Of a stretch of 64,000 nt of DNA, positions 19,552 through 28,285 are shown piece after piece. Under the pieces are notes generated by a model. It was not told the DNA's origin, did not search any database, and saw nothing but the letters and a program-made list of their open reading frames with translations. The position numbers were made by a program, and so were the translations under genes. Position 1 is the first letter of the stretch, and each line of letters begins with the position of its first letter. Origin of the DNA: Providencia alcalifaciens (lineage in GTDB: Bacteria > Pseudomonadota > Gammaproteobacteria > Enterobacterales > Enterobacteriaceae). Location of the stretch: positions 641,353 through 705,352 of the forward strand of contig JAOQNJ010000001.1 in assembly GCA_025961275.1 (NCBI GenBank). Direction: 5' to 3'.

Positions 19552-19663
19552 ATACCTATGATGCTTCAAGTTGCAGCGCGTGTATTTTAAATATAGCACT
19601 ACGCTTAATTTCACTAGTCACTTACTTTATATGTGCTAGCTGCTCCAAGAGTTATTTAGGGTA
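19552..19663. repeat. Imperfect-palindrome intergenic repeat
   Basis: The left end (ATACCTATGATGCTTCAAG, then TTGCAGC) and the right end (GCTGCTCCAAGAG, then TTATTTAGGGTA) are degenerate inverted copies of each other across about 112 bp. The ends resemble an intergenic repeat I recall from Yersinia, Photorhabdus and relatives, with TATACC...TTC(A/G)AGTTGCA-type arms. No coding capacity. Most of the 370-bp gap between yciA and the Pmp3-type gene is taken up by it. Confidence 0.5.
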
Positions 19664-19787
19664 AAAAATTGGTTAAAAAAATGCAAAGAAATGGCAAGAA
19701 GTGTTTTTTATATTTAATAATTAGTCTTATCTGTCTACAATGAAAGTCTATTTTGTGAAGTTCTGTTGTGAATTTGGGAGGGATGAT

Positions 19788-19982
19788 ATGAGACTAATAT
19801 TGGCAATTTTATTACCTTGGTTGCAATTTTTTACTATCGGACGCCCATTTGCTGGGATCATTTGCCTTATTTTACAAGTTACTTTGATTGGATGGATCCC
19901 CGCAGCGATTTGGTCTGTGTATGCATTATCTCAATACAATACAGATAAAAAAATCGACCAAGCATTTGGAAAACGGTATTAA
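19788..19982 (+). CDS. YqaE/Pmp3-family membrane proteolipid
   Basis: A 64-residue peptide with two predicted membrane helices (about 1-20 and 25-48), joined by a short turn with GRPFAG. A charged tail follows (DKKIDQAFGKRY). The LLPWLQFF and LIGWIPAAIW pattern matches the Pmp3/YqaE family of stress-related small membrane proteins. I start at the ATG at 19788, six bases after GGGAGG; the frame extends 16 codons upstream without a good site. It has no counterpart at this position in E. coli. The exact role is unknown. Confidence 0.8.
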   Translation: MRLILAILLPWLQFFTIGRPFAGIICLILQVTLIGWIPAAIWSVYALSQYNTDKKIDQAFGKRY

Positions 19983-19989
19983 ACAAGAT

Positions 19990-20030
19990 AAAAAACCCCC
20001 AATAGTTGAATAACTATTGGGGGTTTTTTA
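19990..20030. terminator. Strong bidirectional terminator
   Basis: An 18-bp perfect stem starting AAAAAACCCCCAATAGTT, with a 4-nt loop (GAAT) and A/T runs on both sides. It separates the convergent Pmp3-type gene and yciB. Confidence 0.92.
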
Positions 20031-20041
20031 TTGGGTATGAT

Positions 20042-20611
20042 TTATTGCTGAGGTTTATGATTTTCTTCTTCAGAGTGCTCTTTAGACATGTTTTTGTAAA
20101 TATAGACAACACTAAGAACAGTGAAGATTAATGTTCCAGCAGTCAAACCGAAAACTTTAAAGTTCATCCAAGTATCAAGAGATAACCAAAAAGCGATGTA
20201 TATATTGACTGCAGCGCAAATAATAAAAAAGATAGCCCATGCACTGTTCAATTTAATCCAGTTGCTATCGGGAAGTTTAATTTCTTGGTTGCTTCCTAAC
20301 ATTCGCTGAATTAATGGTTTTTTGGTAAACCATTGGCTGATCAGTAATGCTAAAGCGAACAATGCATAAATAATGGTGACTTTCCATTTAATGAAGGCAT
20401 CACTATGGAAAATGAGCGTTAAGGAAGCAAAAATCATCACAATAATACAGGTGATTTTAGCGATTTTTTCAACTTTTTTATAAACGAGATAAGTTGCGAG
20501 TAACGCGAGTGGGGTTGCGACCAGTAATGCGCCACTGGCATAGTAAATGTCATAAGTTTTATAGACAAGAAAAAAAATGACCAGAGGGATAAAATCAATA
20601 AGTTGTTTCAT
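20042..20611 (-). CDS. yciB: Inner-membrane septation protein YciB
   Basis: A polytopic inner-membrane protein of the intracellular septation protein A family, linked in E. coli to cell-envelope synthesis and division through contacts with elongation and division proteins. The 189-residue sequence has about five to six hydrophobic helices and opens with the family signature [14 protein letters not shown]. Conserved KPLIQRMLG and [12 protein letters not shown] lie in the second half. A charged cytoplasmic tail ends in HKPQQ. In E. coli yciB sits next to yciC; here a SulP gene lies between them. Confidence 0.95.
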   Translation of the reverse strand: MKQLIDFIPLVIFFLVYKTYDIYYASGALLVATPLALLATYLVYKKVEKIAKITCIIVMIFASLTLIFHSDAFIKWKVTIIYALFALALLISQWFTKKPLIQRMLGSNQEIKLPDSNWIKLNSAWAIFFIICAAVNIYIAFWLSLDTWMNFKVFGLTAGTLIFTVLSVVYIYKNMSKEHSEEENHKPQQ

Positions 20612-20837
20612 AACAGGGGGTACCCGAGCCTCGCTTAAAAATAATGACGTAGTTTAACCGATTTCAGTGAAAATTGTTAAAACTTTGCTCATTTGTACCA
20701 ATAATACCGTCAGTCACCAATCATATTTGCACTATTTTACCTTTGTTTGACTTAAGTTATGGATAATCATCGATACTTCATATATATATAGTAATTATAA
20801 TAATTTAACTTATTAATTTCATGAGAATTTCCAAATA

Positions 20838-22559
20838 ATGATAAAGACAAGACTGTTTGTCTGGATACCCGGTTTAGAAACGTTATTCAATTATCGATTG
20901 GTTGATCTTGGCCCTGATATCAAAGCGGGTCTATCGGTTGCGGCTGTCGCTTTACCTGTCGCTATCGCATACGCAGAGCTAATGGGTATTAATGCGATCA
21001 TTGGGTTATATGCATGTATCTTGCCAATGATTATTTATGCGTTATTTGGGACATCAAAGCAACTGATCATCGGGCCTGATGCCGCGACTTGTGCAGTGAT
21101 AGCTGCTGCTGTCAGTCCATTAGCAATGGGGGATGATACCATTCGATGGCAGCTAATTATTGTCATGAGTTTAATGACTGGGGTCTGGTGTTTAATCGCA
21201 GCGCGCTTTAGATTAGGAACCTTTGCTGATTTTTTATCGCGGCCTATATTGCAAGGATTACTAAATGGCGTCGCATTGACTATCATTTTAAGTCAATTAG
21301 GTAAAATATTTGGTATTACCTCATTACCGAGTGATTTTATCGAGCGTTTAATTGCTTTTCCCACTGCATTTCTTGACACAGATATTCCCACCTTGCTTAT
21401 GTCAGTAGCAACTTTCGCGATTATTATTGTGATTAAAAAAAAGCGAAACATGTGGCCATCCTTATTAATTGCGATGGTATTAGCAACTATAGTGAGTATT
21501 GTTTTTGATGTAGAGCAATATGGTATCAGTACTGTTGGCGATTTAGGGGAAGGTCTTCCGTTTATTCCAATGCCACAATTTAATCCTGGTTTAATGCGTG
21601 ATCTTATTACACCGTCATTGAACTTAGCCGTGATTAGCTTTGTGAGTTTTATGATGACGGCAAGAAGCTTTGCAAGCAAAAATGGTTATGCTGTTGATGC
21701 GGATCAGGAACTCCGAGCTTTGGGAATGGCAAATATTGCTTCAGCATTATCCCAAGGCTTTGCAGTCAGTGCAGCGAGCAGTCGAACTGCGGTCAATGAC
21801 ATGATGGGGGGGAAAACGCAATTGGTTTCAATAGTTGCAGCATTGGCCATTTTAGCTGTATTACTCTTCTCGGTTAATTTACTTGGTTACATTCCAATGC
21901 CCGCATTGGGCGTAGTATTAGTCGTTTCAACATGGTCGTTATTGAGCTTCCGTAGTATATTTTCGATGAGAAAACGTAATAAAGAAGCTTTTACACTGTG
22001 TATTTTTACCCTATGTGCTGTACTTGTTTCAGGGCTGATAAATGGCGTTGGCTTAGCCGTCTTACTGGGTTTATTACAATTTATTCGCGTCATTTTTCGG
22101 CCAACAGATCAACTCTTAGGGGTTGATGACCAAGGCATGTTGCATTCTATTTCAAAAGATAATGAAATTCAGTCAATTGAAGGAATATTGATTTATCGCT
22201 TTAACTCTCCACTTACTTATTTCAATGTGAACTATTTTAAAGAGAGATTAAATAAGCATTTAGATAATCAATCCAAAAGACCTGCTTGGGTCATCGTTGA
22301 TGCGGCTGTGAGCTTTACACATAACGATGTCAGCGTTTTTTCAGCGTTGAATGATATTGTGACTGCATTGAAAGCAAAAGGCGTGACATTAGTTTTAGCG
22401 GGGCGTAGAACATCGATAAATCGTTGGCTTGAAAAGAATAAAATCAATCGTTCAGATGATGATTTACTTGTCGTGCCGGATATCTACTTTGCTATCCGTT
22501 TGTTCCAAAGTAAGCAGCAGATCCAAATGAAAGAAGTCGAAGAAAATTCAGTGCAATAA
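20838..22559 (+). CDS. SulP-family anion transporter with STAS domain
   Basis: A 573-residue inner-membrane transporter of the SulP (SLC26) family, which moves sulfate, dicarboxylates or bicarbonate. The membrane part (about 25-420) opens with GPDIKAGLSVAAVALPVAIAY, contains IIGPDAATCAVIAAA and a SAASSRTAVND motif, and has 11-14 hydrophobic segments. A STAS domain (about 445-555) follows, beginning GILIYRFNSPLTYFN. It resembles E. coli DauA (YchM) in layout, but the substrate cannot be read from the sequence. It is transcribed alone between yciB and yciC, where E. coli has no gene. Confidence 0.9.
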   Translation: MIKTRLFVWIPGLETLFNYRLVDLGPDIKAGLSVAAVALPVAIAYAELMGINAIIGLYACILPMIIYALFGTSKQLIIGPDAATCAVIAAAVSPLAMGDDTIRWQLIIVMSLMTGVWCLIAARFRLGTFADFLSRPILQGLLNGVALTIILSQLGKIFGITSLPSDFIERLIAFPTAFLDTDIPTLLMSVATFAIIIVIKKKRNMWPSLLIAMVLATIVSIVFDVEQYGISTVGDLGEGLPFIPMPQFNPGLMRDLITPSLNLAVISFVSFMMTARSFASKNGYAVDADQELRALGMANIASALSQGFAVSAASSRTAVNDMMGGKTQLVSIVAALAILAVLLFSVNLLGYIPMPALGVVLVVSTWSLLSFRSIFSMRKRNKEAFTLCIFTLCAVLVSGLINGVGLAVLLGLLQFIRVIFRPTDQLLGVDDQGMLHSISKDNEIQSIEGILIYRFNSPLTYFNVNYFKERLNKHLDNQSKRPAWVIVDAAVSFTHNDVSVFSALNDIVTALKAKGVTLVLAGRRTSINRWLEKNKINRSDDDLLVVPDIYFAIRLFQSKQQIQMKEVEENSVQ

Positions 22560-22679
22560 TATTACGTTTACATTGCTTCAGTTAAGGTTCGGTGACTTCA
22601 CACCTGAAGATAGATAAGAGCACTTATTAATCTTTTTGCCTATCACCAAAGTCAATTGCATAAAACTAAGATTAAGCGA

Positions 22680-22728
22680 TAAAAAACTGCACCTTAATCC
22701 GTTATACCGCTAACGTTTTAGGTGCAGT
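22680..22728 (-). terminator. Terminator downstream of yciC
   Basis: On the minus strand ACTGCACCT pairs with AGGTGCAGT, with an inner CGTTA/TAACG pairing, followed by TTTTTTATC. It lies just past the yciC stop. It could also slow read-through from the convergent SulP gene. Confidence 0.75.
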
Positions 22729-22759
22729 CTAATGTTAACCTACTTAATTTGCCAAATGC

Positions 22760-23512
22760 TTACTGATTTTTAATCAGCATATAGAGGCGGTAGAAGTAGA
22801 TTAATGCAAAAGCCGCAATCACATTATTAATTAAAAAAGAAATGCCGTTGGTCACAATATGGTTCAGATTAAGGCTGCTCACCACTAAGCTAACAAGCAT
22901 TTGCGATGCCATCCAAATTAATACCATTGGTAAAGCTAGACGCCAGTTTGCATATGCCATCTTCCAGCTTTTACCCATCGCATTAAACGGGTTGACACTT
23001 TCACTAATCAGTATTGCCGGTGCTAAAGAAAAACCGATGGCAAGTACAACACCGGGAAGAACCATTATAGTGATGCCGAGTTGCACTAATAAAGAGCAAA
23101 TTAGTAATAGCAAAAGCATTGAAAGTGCTTTAGGTAAAGAGGTTAATAGGGCTTGAGTACCTGTCATCTCTTCGCCACGAGATAACCCTGAAATATACGA
23201 TAAAACACCGCAAATCAGAATTAAACTTCCACAGGTGACCGAAAGAATAAGACCGAGGGAAACTCGAAGGATACTGCTTTTATCTTCCTCGGAAAGGCCT
23301 TGAACCCAATTCTGTAAGCCTGAATTACCAGCATCGATAAATTTAGTTTGAGCGTCAAACAGAACGCCAATCATCTGTGCATTCGGGATCATCATTGAGT
23401 AAATAATAATACTCACTGCAGTTGCCAACAGTATAATTGTGGATAGGCCACTCAACTGATTTTTAAAAAAATTAATACTATCACTGATAAGTGAGTTAGC
23501 CGAAATGGACAT
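22760..23512 (-). CDS. yciC: UPF0259 family inner-membrane protein YciC
   Basis: A polytopic membrane protein of the UPF0259 family, function unknown. From the ATG at 23512 (MSISANSLI) it has 250 residues, near the E. coli length of 247. Six hydrophobic segments are visible, and it ends with the conserved LIYFYRLYMLIKNQ. AGGAGC lies seven bases upstream of this ATG. The open frame extends 66 codons further upstream, but that part is low-complexity, lacks the family signature and has no ribosome-binding site I trust, so I leave it out. Confidence 0.92.
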   Translation of the reverse strand: MSISANSLISDSINFFKNQLSGLSTIILLATAVSIIIYSMMIPNAQMIGVLFDAQTKFIDAGNSGLQNWVQGLSEEDKSSILRVSLGLILSVTCGSLILICGVLSYISGLSRGEEMTGTQALLTSLPKALSMLLLLLICSLLVQLGITIMVLPGVVLAIGFSLAPAILISESVNPFNAMGKSWKMAYANWRLALPMVLIWMASQMLVSLVVSSLNLNHIVTNGISFLINNVIAAFALIYFYRLYMLIKNQ

Positions 23513-24104
23513 GTAACTGCTCCTATCTACAAGCGGGAAAAAATTTTTACGTGATTGTAACTGAGTATCTGGCGCATAGGTAGAGAAAGATGAGAAAAGA
23601 CGTGGAGTTAGCAAAAAAGATAAGAACTTATCCTTAATAAAGGTCATTATTGAAGGCAATGATGGTAATTGAGAGGAATCGATTAAGTTTGAGTGACTCG
23701 ATGGCTTCAAAATATCTACTTAAGTCAATATCAAGGTGTCAGTGGGTAGGATTTGAGCGTTGTTAGCCATCATTTTTGCGGCTAGATTGCGGCTTTAATC
23801 TCTAAGGTCTGTTAACCTTCTAACCCTTGGAGCGAATAAAAATTAGAGTTAGATAAAGCTTCATAGTAAGTATCAAAAAAAGTAATCGTTCACATCATGG
23901 TCATAAGCTTGGTTTTACTATCTAACCTTATATAATTAAAAATCAAAAAAGATAAAAATGTGACATTTCATGTTGAGTTTTCATTTGCCAATGTTGATGA
24001 ATTTTAGTTTTCCATCTCATTATTTTCGTTCAATATCAATTGCCAAGTGGGCTTTGCTCTCTAAGAGCGTCTAAAAATAGCTAATCTCAAGTAAATCATT
24101 CGAA

Positions 24105-24136
24105 TCACCTTATTTTTATGATTTAGGTGTTTTTTT
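24105..24136 (+). terminator. Orphan terminator-like hairpin, possible small-RNA end
   Basis: CACCT pairs with AGGTG across a 14-nt A/T-rich loop, followed by seven T. No coding gene ends here on the plus strand; the nearest plus-strand gene upstream ends at 22559. A promoter-like TTGATG-18-CATTAT lies at 23994-24023. Confidence 0.4.
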
Positions 24137-24276
24137 GTCAGCTATTGTCATGATGAATTATTTTAATATGGCGAATTAAAACGCTCATTAAATATGTGTT
24201 TTTAATATACCTTAAGGGTTATTATAATATAAAAGTGATAAAGATAATTTTTTATTTAATGTATGTATGATAAAAA

Positions 24277-24290
24277 TTGATCTACATCAA
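24277..24290. promoter_or_regulatory. Perfect FNR box upstream of ompW
   Basis: TTGATCTACATCAA equals the FNR consensus TTGAT-N4-ATCAA without mismatch. It is 145 bp upstream of the ompW start. FNR is the oxygen-sensing regulator, and OmpW is known to be induced without oxygen in E. coli. Confidence 0.75.
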
Positions 24291-24434
24291 AAATAAAAAG
24301 TAGATAAATGAAATAATAATTCTAACCTAATCAGATCGTGTATTCTTTATTGAAAGATGTGATCTTGATTTGAGCATTAAATAAAATAAAACAGTATATT
24401 TCATGCAAAATAAAATACAGGAATGGGATTGATA

Positions 24435-25070
24435 ATGAAAAAACTCACTGCGCTTGTCTTAGCAGCTGCGACTTTAGCACCTGCTGCTGCAATTGCTCAT
24501 GAAGCTGGCGACTTTATTTTTCGTGCAGGTACGGCAACCGTTCGCCCAAATGCAGGTTCTAAAGATGTATTAGGTCTAGGTTCATTCGATGTTAATAATA
24601 ATACTCAATTAGGCATGACTTTTAGCTATATGGTCACTGACAATATTGGTGTGGAATTATTAGCAGCAACACCTTTTGAACATAAAGTTGGGACGCCAGG
24701 AACAGGTAACATTGCCACAGTCAAACATTTACCCCCAACATTAATGGCGCAATATTATTTCGGTAGTAAAGAAGATAAATTACGCCCTTATTTAGGCGCA
24801 GGTGTTAACTACACGTTCTTCTTTGATGAAAAATTCAATAATACAGGCAAAGCTAGTGGGTTAAGTGATTTAGACTTATCAAGTTCATGGGGCTTTGCAG
24901 CACAAGCTGGTATGGATTATATGTTAACTGAGAATTGGATGTTGAACGCCTCTGTTTGGTGGATGGATATCAATACAGACGTTAAATTTAAAGCTGGTAC
25001 AGATAAGCAAAAAATTGAAACTCGCCTCGATCCATTTGTGTTTATGTTTGGTGCTGGTTACCGCTTCTAA
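24435..25070 (+). CDS. ompW: Outer membrane protein OmpW
   Basis: An eight-stranded outer-membrane beta-barrel with a narrow hydrophobic channel, linked to stress adaptation and colicin S4 reception in E. coli. From the ATG at 24435 (MKKLTALVL) it has 211 residues. A signal peptide is cleaved after AIA, giving HEAGDF as in E. coli. The NIGVELLAATPFEHK, HLPPTLMAQYYFG and C-terminal FVFMFGAGYRF blocks are conserved, with the terminal phenylalanine needed for barrel assembly. An ATG at 24423 is too close to the CAGGAA site to be the start. The FNR box upstream suggests anaerobic induction. Confidence 0.96.
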   Translation: MKKLTALVLAAATLAPAAAIAHEAGDFIFRAGTATVRPNAGSKDVLGLGSFDVNNNTQLGMTFSYMVTDNIGVELLAATPFEHKVGTPGTGNIATVKHLPPTLMAQYYFGSKEDKLRPYLGAGVNYTFFFDEKFNNTGKASGLSDLDLSSSWGFAAQAGMDYMLTENWMLNASVWWMDINTDVKFKAGTDKQKIETRLDPFVFMFGAGYRF

Positions 25071-25129
25071 TCTATTTGTAGGATGCATAACAGGGTTATA
25101 CCTGATTCTAAGTGGATTAGAATAGTAGC

Positions 25130-25164
25130 AAAAAATCCGAGAATATATATTCTCGGATTTTTTT
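25130..25164 (+). terminator. Terminator of ompW
   Basis: A near-perfect palindrome, AAAAAATCCGAGAATA with TATTCTCGGATTTTTTT, lies 60 bp after ompW. It has A- and T-runs on both sides. Confidence 0.88.
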
Positions 25165-25481
25165 ATTGGTACGTATCATACTGCAAGCGGTATTTAATGG
25201 TATTTTCATTAACTATGAAACTTATTATTACTTAATTATGTTAATATGCTGTTGGTATTAAGTAGTATGAGGGTACACCTCTTAGTTATTAGCAAGTATG
25301 TTATTTTTTGATTATTAGTAAAGATCCGCATCAATATTGTTTATTCGAAATAAGGATGCTTACTTTATAATTAAAGTAACTCAATGTAACTATCTACAAT
25401 AAATAGTGATGTTTTTAATATGACTTAAAGTAACGATACTAGGGGTTGCCAATACGTCAGTGTGGTTTTTGAGAGGGATAT

Positions 25482-25510
25482 AAATATCAGCCCGAGTTGA
25501 GCTGATATTT
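25482..25510 (-). terminator. Hairpin downstream of the BON lipoprotein gene
   Basis: AAATATCAGC pairs perfectly with GCTGATATTT around a 9-nt loop, just past the stop of the minus-strand gene. The T-run is short. Confidence 0.6.
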
Positions 25511-25533
25511 ATAGAATGGGCTTTTATTAAATG

Positions 25534-25848
25534 TTAGCGAATTTTCATTGAGTCAATGACGGATTGAACACCTTTAACTTGTTTGGTGGTTTCAATCGCT
25601 TTATTTGCATCTGCTCGAGAATTAACGAAACCACTTAATTGCACACGACCTTTAAAGGTTTCAACACTAATTTGTGTTGATTTTAAATTCTTTTCACCCA
25701 GTAGTGCTGATTTTACCTTAGTTGTGATTACTGAGTCATCAATATAGCCACCTGTTCCTTCCGTTTTTGAGGTTGGTGAGCAGGCTGCTAGTGATAATGC
25801 CATAAACATAGCCATAAAAAGTACACTAATGGTTTTGAACAATTTCAT
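25534..25848 (-). CDS. BON-domain lipoprotein
   Basis: A 104-residue exported lipoprotein. The N-terminal hydrophobic segment ends in a lipobox, SLAAC, with cysteine 23 as the lipidation site. A short linker is followed by one BON domain (about 35-104), with the pattern DSVITTKVKSALLGE, VQLSGFVNSRADANKA and GVQSVIDSMKI. BON domains (named from OsmY and NodL) bind phospholipid surfaces. OsmY has two BON domains and no lipobox, so this is a related smaller lipoprotein rather than OsmY itself. A family of osmotic-shock proteins is likely (inference). A strong AGGAG lies upstream. Confidence 0.85.
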   Translation of the reverse strand: MKLFKTISVLFMAMFMALSLAACSPTSKTEGTGGYIDDSVITTKVKSALLGEKNLKSTQISVETFKGRVQLSGFVNSRADANKAIETTKQVKGVQSVIDSMKIR

Positions 25849-26047
25849 CCTTTTTCTCCTAATATGTCAGATTGCAAAGTAAGTTGATTGTTAAGTAACC
25901 CAAAAAGACTTAAATATGTCAGGTCAATTTCAAGTCAATTGGCGCGATTAATCACGACTGACAGTTTTAGTATCAGTAGTAATAGGAAAAAATTCAACGT
26001 TTAGGCGGAAATAAATTGTTATTAATTGTTATTAGATGGGGGAAATT

Positions 26048-26081
26048 GAAAAAGTCGTCATACAAGCTGGGTATGACGACT
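26048..26081 (-). terminator. Terminator of the trp operon
   Basis: AGTCGTCATAC pairs perfectly with GTATGACGACT (11 bp) and is followed on the minus strand by TTTTTC. It lies 18 bp after trpA. Confidence 0.9.
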
Positions 26082-26098
26082 AAGGAAATTTATTTACG

Positions 26099-26905
26099 TT
26101 ATTTCTGTGTTGCTGCTTTCATTCTAGAAACAAATTGAGTTAGCTCAGTCAACATAATATCAGGGCGCAGTAGGTTATTTTCTATAATCTTGACTACGGC
26201 AGAGCCTGATATTGCACCAGCAGCACCATTCGCAATTGACTCTACGACTTGAGCTGGTTCAGAGATCCCAAAACCTTGTAATGCAGGGGCAGCCTGATAC
26301 TGATTGAGCTTATTAATTAGGTCGGTAAGCGGTGTTGCTGCACGTTTTTCTGTTCCTGTGACACCCGCTCGAGATAGTAAATATGTGTAGCCATGGCTCT
26401 GTTTACCAATTTCTTTTAGTAACGCATCATCACCGTTTGGTGGGCAAATGAAAATAGGAGCGATACCATGAGCCAATGCAGATTCTCTAAATGGTTTAGA
26501 TTCACACATTGGAACATCAGCAACCAATACGGAATCTACCCCGGCTTGTTGGCAACGTGAATAAAAATGATCAATACCATTACTGAAGACCAAATTTGCG
26601 TAAACCAATAGACCAATCGGCATATCCGGATGTGTTTGTCTGATCCGTCCTAAAAGTTCAAAGCACAGTGTTGGTGTAATATCACTTTTAAACGCACGCA
26701 AGTTGGCATTTTGAATAGTGGGTCCATCTGCTAACGGGTCAGAAAATGGAATACCAATTTCCAAAGCATCAGCACCACCCGCAATCAGGGCATCAATTAT
26801 TTTGAGTGATAGCTCAGCATCAGGATCGCCTAAAGTGACGAATGGAACGAAAGCACCTTGGTTAACTCGGTTTAAGCGATCAAACAGTTGAGTATAACGT
26901 TCCAT
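26099..26905 (-). CDS. trpA: Tryptophan synthase alpha subunit
   Basis: TrpA cleaves indole-3-glycerol phosphate to indole and glyceraldehyde 3-phosphate and channels the indole to TrpB. The 268-residue TIM barrel matches E. coli length. The catalytic glutamate and aspartate are visible in [16 protein letters not shown] near 49 and 60. The phosphate-binding loop is FGISEP, and [12 protein letters not shown] follows. Its start codon overlaps the trpB stop by one base (TAATG), giving translational coupling for the alpha2-beta2 complex. It is the last gene of the operon. Confidence 0.98.
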   Translation of the reverse strand: MERYTQLFDRLNRVNQGAFVPFVTLGDPDAELSLKIIDALIAGGADALEIGIPFSDPLADGPTIQNANLRAFKSDITPTLCFELLGRIRQTHPDMPIGLLVYANLVFSNGIDHFYSRCQQAGVDSVLVADVPMCESKPFRESALAHGIAPIFICPPNGDDALLKEIGKQSHGYTYLLSRAGVTGTEKRAATPLTDLINKLNQYQAAPALQGFGISEPAQVVESIANGAAGAISGSAVVKIIENNLLRPDIMLTELTQFVSRMKAATQK

Positions 26906-28095
26906 TAGATTTCTCCCTTACTTGTCAAAATATCGTGCACGGTAAAAATATCTTTATCGCCGCGTCCTGAAAGGTTAACAATTAATAACTGCTCTTTATT
27001 GGGTTCTTGTTCTGCTAATTTCAGTGCATAGGCAAGGGCATGTGAAGACTCCAGAGCAGGAATTATTCCTTCTTTACGAGATAATAATTTGAATGCGGTT
27101 AATGCTTCGTCATCAGTGATGGAAACATAGTCTGCGCGACCAATACTGTTCAAATGAGCATGCTGAGGTCCAACAGAAGGGAAATCTAGACCAGCTGAAA
27201 TGGAGTAGGATTCTTCAATTTGCCCTTCATTGGTTTGCATCATAGGGGATTTCATGCCGAAATAGATCCCCACACGGCCATGTTTTAATGGTGCGCCATG
27301 TTGTCCTGTTTCGATACCTAACCCTGCGGGTTCAACACCGATCAGACGAACATCTTCTTCTGGAATAAAAGAAGCAAACATACCAATTGCATTAGATCCG
27401 CCGCCAATACAGGCAATGACAGCATCAGGAAGACGACCTTCTTTTTCTAAAATTTGTTGTTTTGCTTCATCACCAATCATTCGTTGGAAATCACGAACAA
27501 TTGTCGGATATGGGTGAGGTCCCGCTGCAGTACCAAGTAGATAGTGGGCCTTATCATAGCTTCCAGACCAGTCTCTCAGCGCCTCATTACATGCATCTTT
27601 TAAGGTGGCTGAACCACTATGAACAGGAATAACTTCAGCCCCCATTAACTTCATACGAAACACGTTAGGTGATTGACGTTCTACATCTTTTGCACCCATA
27701 TAAATACGGCATTTCATATTGAGGAGTGCACAAGCTAGGGCAGTTGCAACGCCATGTTGTCCCGCACCCGTTTCAGCGATGATTTCAGTTTTGCCCATTC
27801 GTTTAGCCAGTAACGCTTGACCTAAAACTTGGTTTGTTTTATGTGCACCGCCATGGAGGAGGTCTTCGCGTTTTAGATAAAGTTTGGTTTTTGTTCCTTC
27901 AGTCAGATTGCGACACAAGGTTAATGCAGTCGGACGACCCGCATAATTTTTTAGCAGATCGTGAAATTCATTTAAAAATGTAGGATCACTTTGTGCTTCA
28001 ATAAAAGCATCTTCGAGTTGATTAAGTGCTGGGATTAAAATCTCTGGGACATATTGCCCACCAAATTCACCGAAATAGGCGTCTAATTTGCTCAT
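26905..28095 (-). CDS. trpB: Tryptophan synthase beta subunit
   Basis: TrpB is the pyridoxal-phosphate enzyme that condenses indole with serine to make tryptophan. The 396-residue protein has the PLP lysine in [11 protein letters not shown] (about residue 87), the ETGAGQHG motif with the catalytic glutamate, and the cofactor phosphate loop GGGSNAIG. It overlaps trpA by one base. Unusually it is separated from trpC by 190 bp, whereas the E. coli gap is about a dozen bases (see findings). AGACGGAAAAC precedes the start. Confidence 0.98.
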   Translation of the reverse strand: MSKLDAYFGEFGGQYVPEILIPALNQLEDAFIEAQSDPTFLNEFHDLLKNYAGRPTALTLCRNLTEGTKTKLYLKREDLLHGGAHKTNQVLGQALLAKRMGKTEIIAETGAGQHGVATALACALLNMKCRIYMGAKDVERQSPNVFRMKLMGAEVIPVHSGSATLKDACNEALRDWSGSYDKAHYLLGTAAGPHPYPTIVRDFQRMIGDEAKQQILEKEGRLPDAVIACIGGGSNAIGMFASFIPEEDVRLIGVEPAGLGIETGQHGAPLKHGRVGIYFGMKSPMMQTNEGQIEESYSISAGLDFPSVGPQHAHLNSIGRADYVSITDDEALTAFKLLSRKEGIIPALESSHALAYALKLAEQEPNKEQLLIVNLSGRGDKDIFTVHDILTSKGEI

Positions 28096-28285
28096 TTTGT
28101 TTTCCGTCTCTTAAAGTAATGCTTTTGTGTCATTGTTCAGTTCGAAAGTTATCATTCTCGTAATACTTCATGCGATTTGGGGCACAATATTATCGATATT
28201 CATTTTGGATAACTTCACTGATTAGCTATCTGTACATTGGATTTTCTAGGATACATCATAAGTCCCAGAGTCGAATTGTTGACTA
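28096..28285 (-). other. 190-bp spacer inside the trp operon (trpC-trpB)
   Basis: The spacer has no open frame longer than about 13 codons. A TATGAT -10-like sequence lies on the minus strand, with no good -35. No strong hairpin was seen. It could hold an internal promoter for trpBA or be the scar of a lost element. Confidence 0.5.

Larger units (their letters stand above)
23513..24434. other. Long A/T-rich gap between yciC and ompW
   Basis: About 920 bp between divergent genes. It contains a perfect FNR box near ompW and an orphan terminator-like hairpin at 24105-24136 with a promoter-like sequence upstream (see findings). No protein-coding gene is supported apart from the non-family upstream extension of yciC. 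Confidence 0.5.
25071..25533. other. Intergenic region between ompW and the BON lipoprotein gene
   Basis: About 460 bp between convergent genes. It holds the two terminators listed separately. The A/T-rich middle shows no gene or repeat that I can support. Confidence 0.5.

Noticed and set aside
23513-23710. 66-codon N-terminal extension of yciC
   Set aside because: Not present in the family; a good ribosome-binding site precedes the ATG at 23512.
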